From Proteiniphilum sp. (GTDB lineage Bacteria > Bacteroidota > Bacteroidia > Bacteroidales > Dysgonomonadaceae), in contig JAIRSV010000135.1 of assembly GCA_031255275.1 (NCBI GenBank), positions 1 through 16,709 on the forward strand: 16,709 bases of DNA. Reading direction: 5' to 3'. A program made the translations under genes and the position numbers. Each line of letters starts with the position of its first letter. Positions within the stretch are counted from its first letter, which is position 1. Of this stretch, positions 13,904-16,709 are shown one piece after another. Below the pieces are notes generated by a model. It was not told the origin of the DNA. It ran no database searches and saw nothing but the letters and a program-made list of their open reading frames with translations.

Positions 13904-14740
13904 ATGGCTATAAAGAGACAAATTTTGAGTTTTATGTTGCTGCCGGTGTGTTTTGCGGGTGTTTCGCAGACCTATAATCAGTGGCTTGATCTGGCCGGCG
14001 TACATATTGAGGGGAACAGGTTCGACAGCGCGGCCGTGGCTTTGCAGAGGGCTATGGCGCTGGATCCGTCGAATGAAAACAATCCCGTTTTGCTGCTGAA
14101 TCTGGGAATCCTGCAGCGGCAGTCCGGTCTGTATGACGATGCCTTTATTTCGCTGACCGCTTCTATGGCCAACAATCCGCTGGCTGAGGCTGCGCTGTAT
14201 AACAGGGCTTCTCTTCTGTGTGACATGGAGCGGTTTGACGAGGCGATGGATGATTATAATACGCTTATCCGCAATTATCCGGAAAGCGTGGAAGCTTATT
14301 ACCGGCGCGGTCTGCTGTTTCTCGAAAAGAACGACAGGGCTGCGGCGGAGGCCGACTTCAAGGCTTCGGAGGCGATAGACCGGGAGAACGTGTACACGAA
14401 GCTGAGCAGGGCGCTCCTTTGCAAGCTGGACGATGACTGGGAGGGGGCTGAGAGGATTTATACGGAACTGATACAGTCATCCTCGTCCACTGCGGTTGAT
14501 CCGGGTTTCTACATGGGTCGTGCGGAATGTTACGTGAATACGGAGCAGTTATTTAAGGCGTCGGCCGACTTGCGGGTTGTGGAAAAATCGCAGAGGGAGA
14601 ATCCCTATTTCCATATCCTTCGCGGGCGCGTTCGTCTCGGACAGTTTGACAAGGTGGCTGCCCGGGCTGATTTCCGGACTGCGCTGGAACTGGGTTATGA
14701 TGCCGGTATAGTGGCGGACTGGCTGAAAAAAACGGAATAA
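13904..14740 (+). CDS. Exported tetratricopeptide-repeat protein
   Basis: A 278-residue protein with an N-terminal signal peptide (about residues 1-22, MAIKRQILSFMLLPVCFAG). The rest is built from about six TPR-like helical pairs. Recognisable positions include AAVALQRAMALDPSNENN, LLNLGILQRQSGLYDDAF, ALYNRASLLCDMERFDEAMDDY, EAYYRRGLLFLEKNDRAAAEADF and FHILRGRVRLGQFDKVAARADF. TPRs mediate protein-protein contacts; no partner can be read from the sequence. It lies 41 bases upstream of the CotH-kinase lipoprotein gene on the same strand, so the two may be cotranscribed. Confidence 0.88.
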   Translation: MAIKRQILSFMLLPVCFAGVSQTYNQWLDLAGVHIEGNRFDSAAVALQRAMALDPSNENNPVLLLNLGILQRQSGLYDDAFISLTASMANNPLAEAALYNRASLLCDMERFDEAMDDYNTLIRNYPESVEAYYRRGLLFLEKNDRAAAEADFKASEAIDRENVYTKLSRALLCKLDDDWEGAERIYTELIQSSSSTAVDPGFYMGRAECYVNTEQLFKASADLRVVEKSQRENPYFHILRGRVRLGQFDKVAARADFRTALELGYDAGIVADWLKKTE

Positions 14741-14781
14741 TAACAGGAAGAATAATAAGAAAAGATTTAAATATATAGATT

Positions 14782-16419
14782 ATGATCGACTTAACTGTCA
14801 GAGATGTGAAAACGGATCGGATCGGATCCGTCAAGACCCGTACGGCGGGCATAATGACCCTGGGGGTCATTTTACTGTTGATTTTCATTTCCTGTTCGGA
14901 GAATCGTGAGGCTGAACTCTCATCCGTTTCCCGGTTCGAGACCTTTGCTTTCCGCCCCGAATACAATAAGGGGCTGGAGGTGGTGGCGACGGGTACTGTA
15001 TCGGGCGGAGATATATCCGTATCGATCCCTTATGGCGTATCGCCCGACAGTCTGGTGGCTACGTTCACCTGTTCGGGCGCATCGGTAAAGGCTGGGGATA
15101 CGGAACAGGTCAGCAGCGTTACCCAAAATGATTTCAGCAAACCGGTTGTTTACACTGTTACTGCCGAAGATGGCTCGAAAACCGATTATACTGTTACCGT
15201 AACGAAGAATCTGCCGCGCCTCCCGGCAGTACACATCAATACGGCAGGCGGTGCGCCGATTTCGGATAAGGAAAACTATGTAAGCGCAACGGTTATCATA
15301 GAGGACGCGGATAAATATTATACGGACGGAAAGCAGTTTGCTTCCACAGCCGGGATAAGGGGACGCGGAAACTCAACCTGGGGTATGGATAAAAAGCCGT
15401 ATCGCATAAAGCTGGAGAGCAAAGCTTCTCTGCTGGGGATGAGCAGCGACAGGGACTGGGCGCTGCTTGCCAATCATACGGATAAAACGCTGCTGAGAAA
15501 TATCACTGCTTTTGAAATATCCCGGATAGCCGGAATGAGCTGGACGCCGGCGTCCCTCAGCGTCGATTTCTACCTGAACGGATCGTACCGGGGGGTGTAT
15601 ACCCTGACCGAGCATGTGAAGGTGGCGAAAGAGAGGCTCAATATGGATCTGGTGAAAGCTTCCGATAATGCGGGTGAAGCGTTGACGGGCGGTTATTTTC
15701 TTGAGTTGGATTTTCATTTTGATGAACCGTTCAAATTCAGAACGGCCTTAAAGGATCTTCCCATCATGTTCAAGGATCCGGATGAACCCACGGAAGCGCA
15801 GTTCGAGTATGTGGAGAATTACTTCAATATGGCCGAGCAGGCTTTGTATTCGGAAAATTTCAGCCATCCGGAGGAGGGATACCGCAAATACATTGATGTG
15901 AAATCGTTCGTCAACTATTATATAGTGCAGGAGCTTGCCAAGAATGTGGACGGGAATATGCGCGGCAGCTGTTACCTGGCCGTTCGCCGGGGCGGGAAGA
16001 TTGAACAGCCGCTGGTATGGGATTTTGATATAGCTTTCGGCAATGCCGATCATATTACGTGGGAACAGAAGGCCACATCCCGGGAATGGGACGGCTGGTT
16101 CATTAAAACATGCTCACCGTGGTTTGACCGTTTCTTCGAAGACCCCCGTTTTGTTTCGGAACTGAAAAAACGGTGGAATGAACTGAAACCTGCACTGGAT
16201 AAAGTTCCGGATTTTATCAGGGAACACGCTCAACTGTTGCAGGAGGCGCAGGCGAGGAACTTCAGTCCGAAAACCGGTGGAGGTGCCGGCTGGAGCATCA
16301 CAGCTCCCGAGTGGAACACAGATATAATCAGAGGCAGCTATTCGGCGGAAGTCGAATATCTCGTAGATTTTGTAGAGAGACGACTCGGATGGCTGGACAG
16401 ATCTATAAACGGGCTGTGA
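14782..16419 (+). CDS. CotH-kinase family lipoprotein
   Basis: A 545-residue protein. The N-terminus is hydrophobic up to a lipobox ending in Cys38 (IFISC), so it is a lipoprotein; a second ATG at 14854 (Met25) would give a more usual signal length. Residues about 45-143 form a small beta domain of the DUF5018 or bacterial-Ig type ending in DGSKTDYTVTVTK. The CotH-kinase domain runs from about 148 to 500: GIRGRGNSTW (191-200), KKPYRIKLESKASLLGM, a GVYTLTEHVKVAKERL segment, and WDFDIAFGN with the acidic DFD at 414-416. CotH is an atypical protein kinase family first known from spore coats; in Bacteroidota these are secreted proteins of unknown substrate. It follows the TPR gene and precedes a palindromic element. 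Confidence 0.9.
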   Translation: MIDLTVRDVKTDRIGSVKTRTAGIMTLGVILLLIFISCSENREAELSSVSRFETFAFRPEYNKGLEVVATGTVSGGDISVSIPYGVSPDSLVATFTCSGASVKAGDTEQVSSVTQNDFSKPVVYTVTAEDGSKTDYTVTVTKNLPRLPAVHINTAGGAPISDKENYVSATVIIEDADKYYTDGKQFASTAGIRGRGNSTWGMDKKPYRIKLESKASLLGMSSDRDWALLANHTDKTLLRNITAFEISRIAGMSWTPASLSVDFYLNGSYRGVYTLTEHVKVAKERLNMDLVKASDNAGEALTGGYFLELDFHFDEPFKFRTALKDLPIMFKDPDEPTEAQFEYVENYFNMAEQALYSENFSHPEEGYRKYIDVKSFVNYYIVQELAKNVDGNMRGSCYLAVRRGGKIEQPLVWDFDIAFGNADHITWEQKATSREWDGWFIKTCSPWFDRFFEDPRFVSELKKRWNELKPALDKVPDFIREHAQLLQEAQARNFSPKTGGGAGWSITAPEWNTDIIRGSYSAEVEYLVDFVERRLGWLDRSINGL

Positions 16420-16423
16420 ATAA

Positions 16424-16610
16424 TTTTTGAGAAGCGGTGAAGTGAAGAAAACCAGCTCGGGGATCGCCCGAGTGGCAAGGGGCGGGAGCTTCATTAATGG
16501 ACAGTGGAAAGTTGACAGTTGAAAATGTTTTTCTAAGAAGTCGAGAAAACCAGCTCGGGGATCGCCCGAGCTGGTTTTCCCCACTTCCCCACTTCTCTAC
16601 TTCTCAAAAA
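16424..16610. repeat. Palindromic intergenic element with 11-bp terminal inverted repeats
   Basis: tttttgagaag (16424-16434) and cttctcaaaaa (16600-16610) are perfect inverted repeats bounding 187 bp. Inside, a 26-base segment beginning gaaaaccagctcgggg occurs twice in direct orientation (16447-16472 and 16545-16570), and the second copy is completed into a perfect hairpin. The middle also holds a ggacagtggaaagttgacagtt stretch of a kind I recall from Bacteroides intergenic DNA. It has no ORF. No target-site duplication is evident at its edges, so a MITE origin is only a suggestion. Confidence 0.6.
16545..16579. terminator. Strong perfect hairpin after the CotH-kinase gene
   Basis: gaaaaccagctcggg (16545-16559) pairs perfectly over 15 bp with cccgagctggttttc (16565-16579) around the loop gatcg. 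The outer part can extend, with mismatches, out to 16520 and 16620 (tgaaaatg/cattttca). The tail on the plus strand is C-rich rather than T-rich, but the ttttc end of the stem could still support termination after the cotH-type gene. Confidence 0.5.
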
Positions 16611-16619
16611 CACATTTTC

Positions 16620-16709
16620 ATGATGATTTCATGAAATTCATTACGCTTAAACCGGTCAAATTGTGAATCGCCGGAGGTCATTCTGAACCGCCGGAAGTCA
16701 TTGAGCGCC
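16620..16709 (-). repeat. Right arm of the 90-bp inverted repeat
   Basis: This is the reverse complement of 204-293 with one difference. On the plus strand it carries 14 codons and the stop of the DUF4221-like gene end (DDFMKFITLKPVKL), with no matching coding sequence upstream. It then enters the divergent 20-bp units and stops at the window edge, close to where the regular array begins in the left copy. Confidence 0.95.

Overview
The window looks like chromosomal DNA from a Bacteroidales bacterium (phylum Bacteroidota). The evidence is: -7 boxes of the TAnnTTTG type before several genes, weak Shine-Dalgarno signals, families largely confined to this group (DUF4221, DUF4924, and probably DUF6108), SusC-type TonB-plug motifs, and a release factor 3 gene next to an rfbD-type reductase. 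I cannot name the genus. No rRNA, tRNA, CRISPR array or transposase gene was found.

Layout. 1-260: an array of 20-bp tandem repeats that runs into the stop codon of a leftward lipoprotein gene (DUF4221-like, 247-1404). That gene carries an in-frame TGA at codon 223. 1638-3269: a rightward three-gene operon (SPFH/band-7 membrane protein, a 174-residue membrane protein, a small ribbon-helix-helix protein) closed by a clear terminator. 3343-5756: a BlaI-type repressor and an M56 (BlaR1-type) membrane protease, preceded by a near-perfect palindromic operator overlapping the promoter. The protease carries three SusC/TonB-plug-like repeats in place of a penicillin-binding domain. 5847-9185: a leftward cluster of ECF sigma factor, candidate anti-sigma, small secreted protein, outer-membrane beta-barrel and MBL-fold hydrolase. 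9381-9400: a palindrome giving face-to-face -7 boxes between that cluster and the rightward DUF4924 - rfbD - prfC operon (9550-12724). 12760-13683: a leftward MscS channel. 13904-16419: a TPR protein and a CotH-kinase lipoprotein. 16424-16620: a palindromic intergenic element. 16620-16709: an inverted copy of positions 204-293.

How the genes may work together. Two separate regulatory modules affect the cell envelope. In the BlaI/M56 module, a repressor would be removed when the membrane protease is activated; the plug-like repeats suggest an envelope or TonB-linked signal rather than a beta-lactam. In the ECF cluster, a sigma factor and its probable anti-sigma sit upstream of an outer-membrane barrel and a hydrolase. 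The DUF4924-rfbD-prfC block is ordinary housekeeping. The most unusual structures are the repeat array fused to a gene stop codon, its inverted partner about 16.3 kb away, a run of eight G inside a promoter spacer, and the triplicated plug module of the protease. These roles are inferred from sequence alone.
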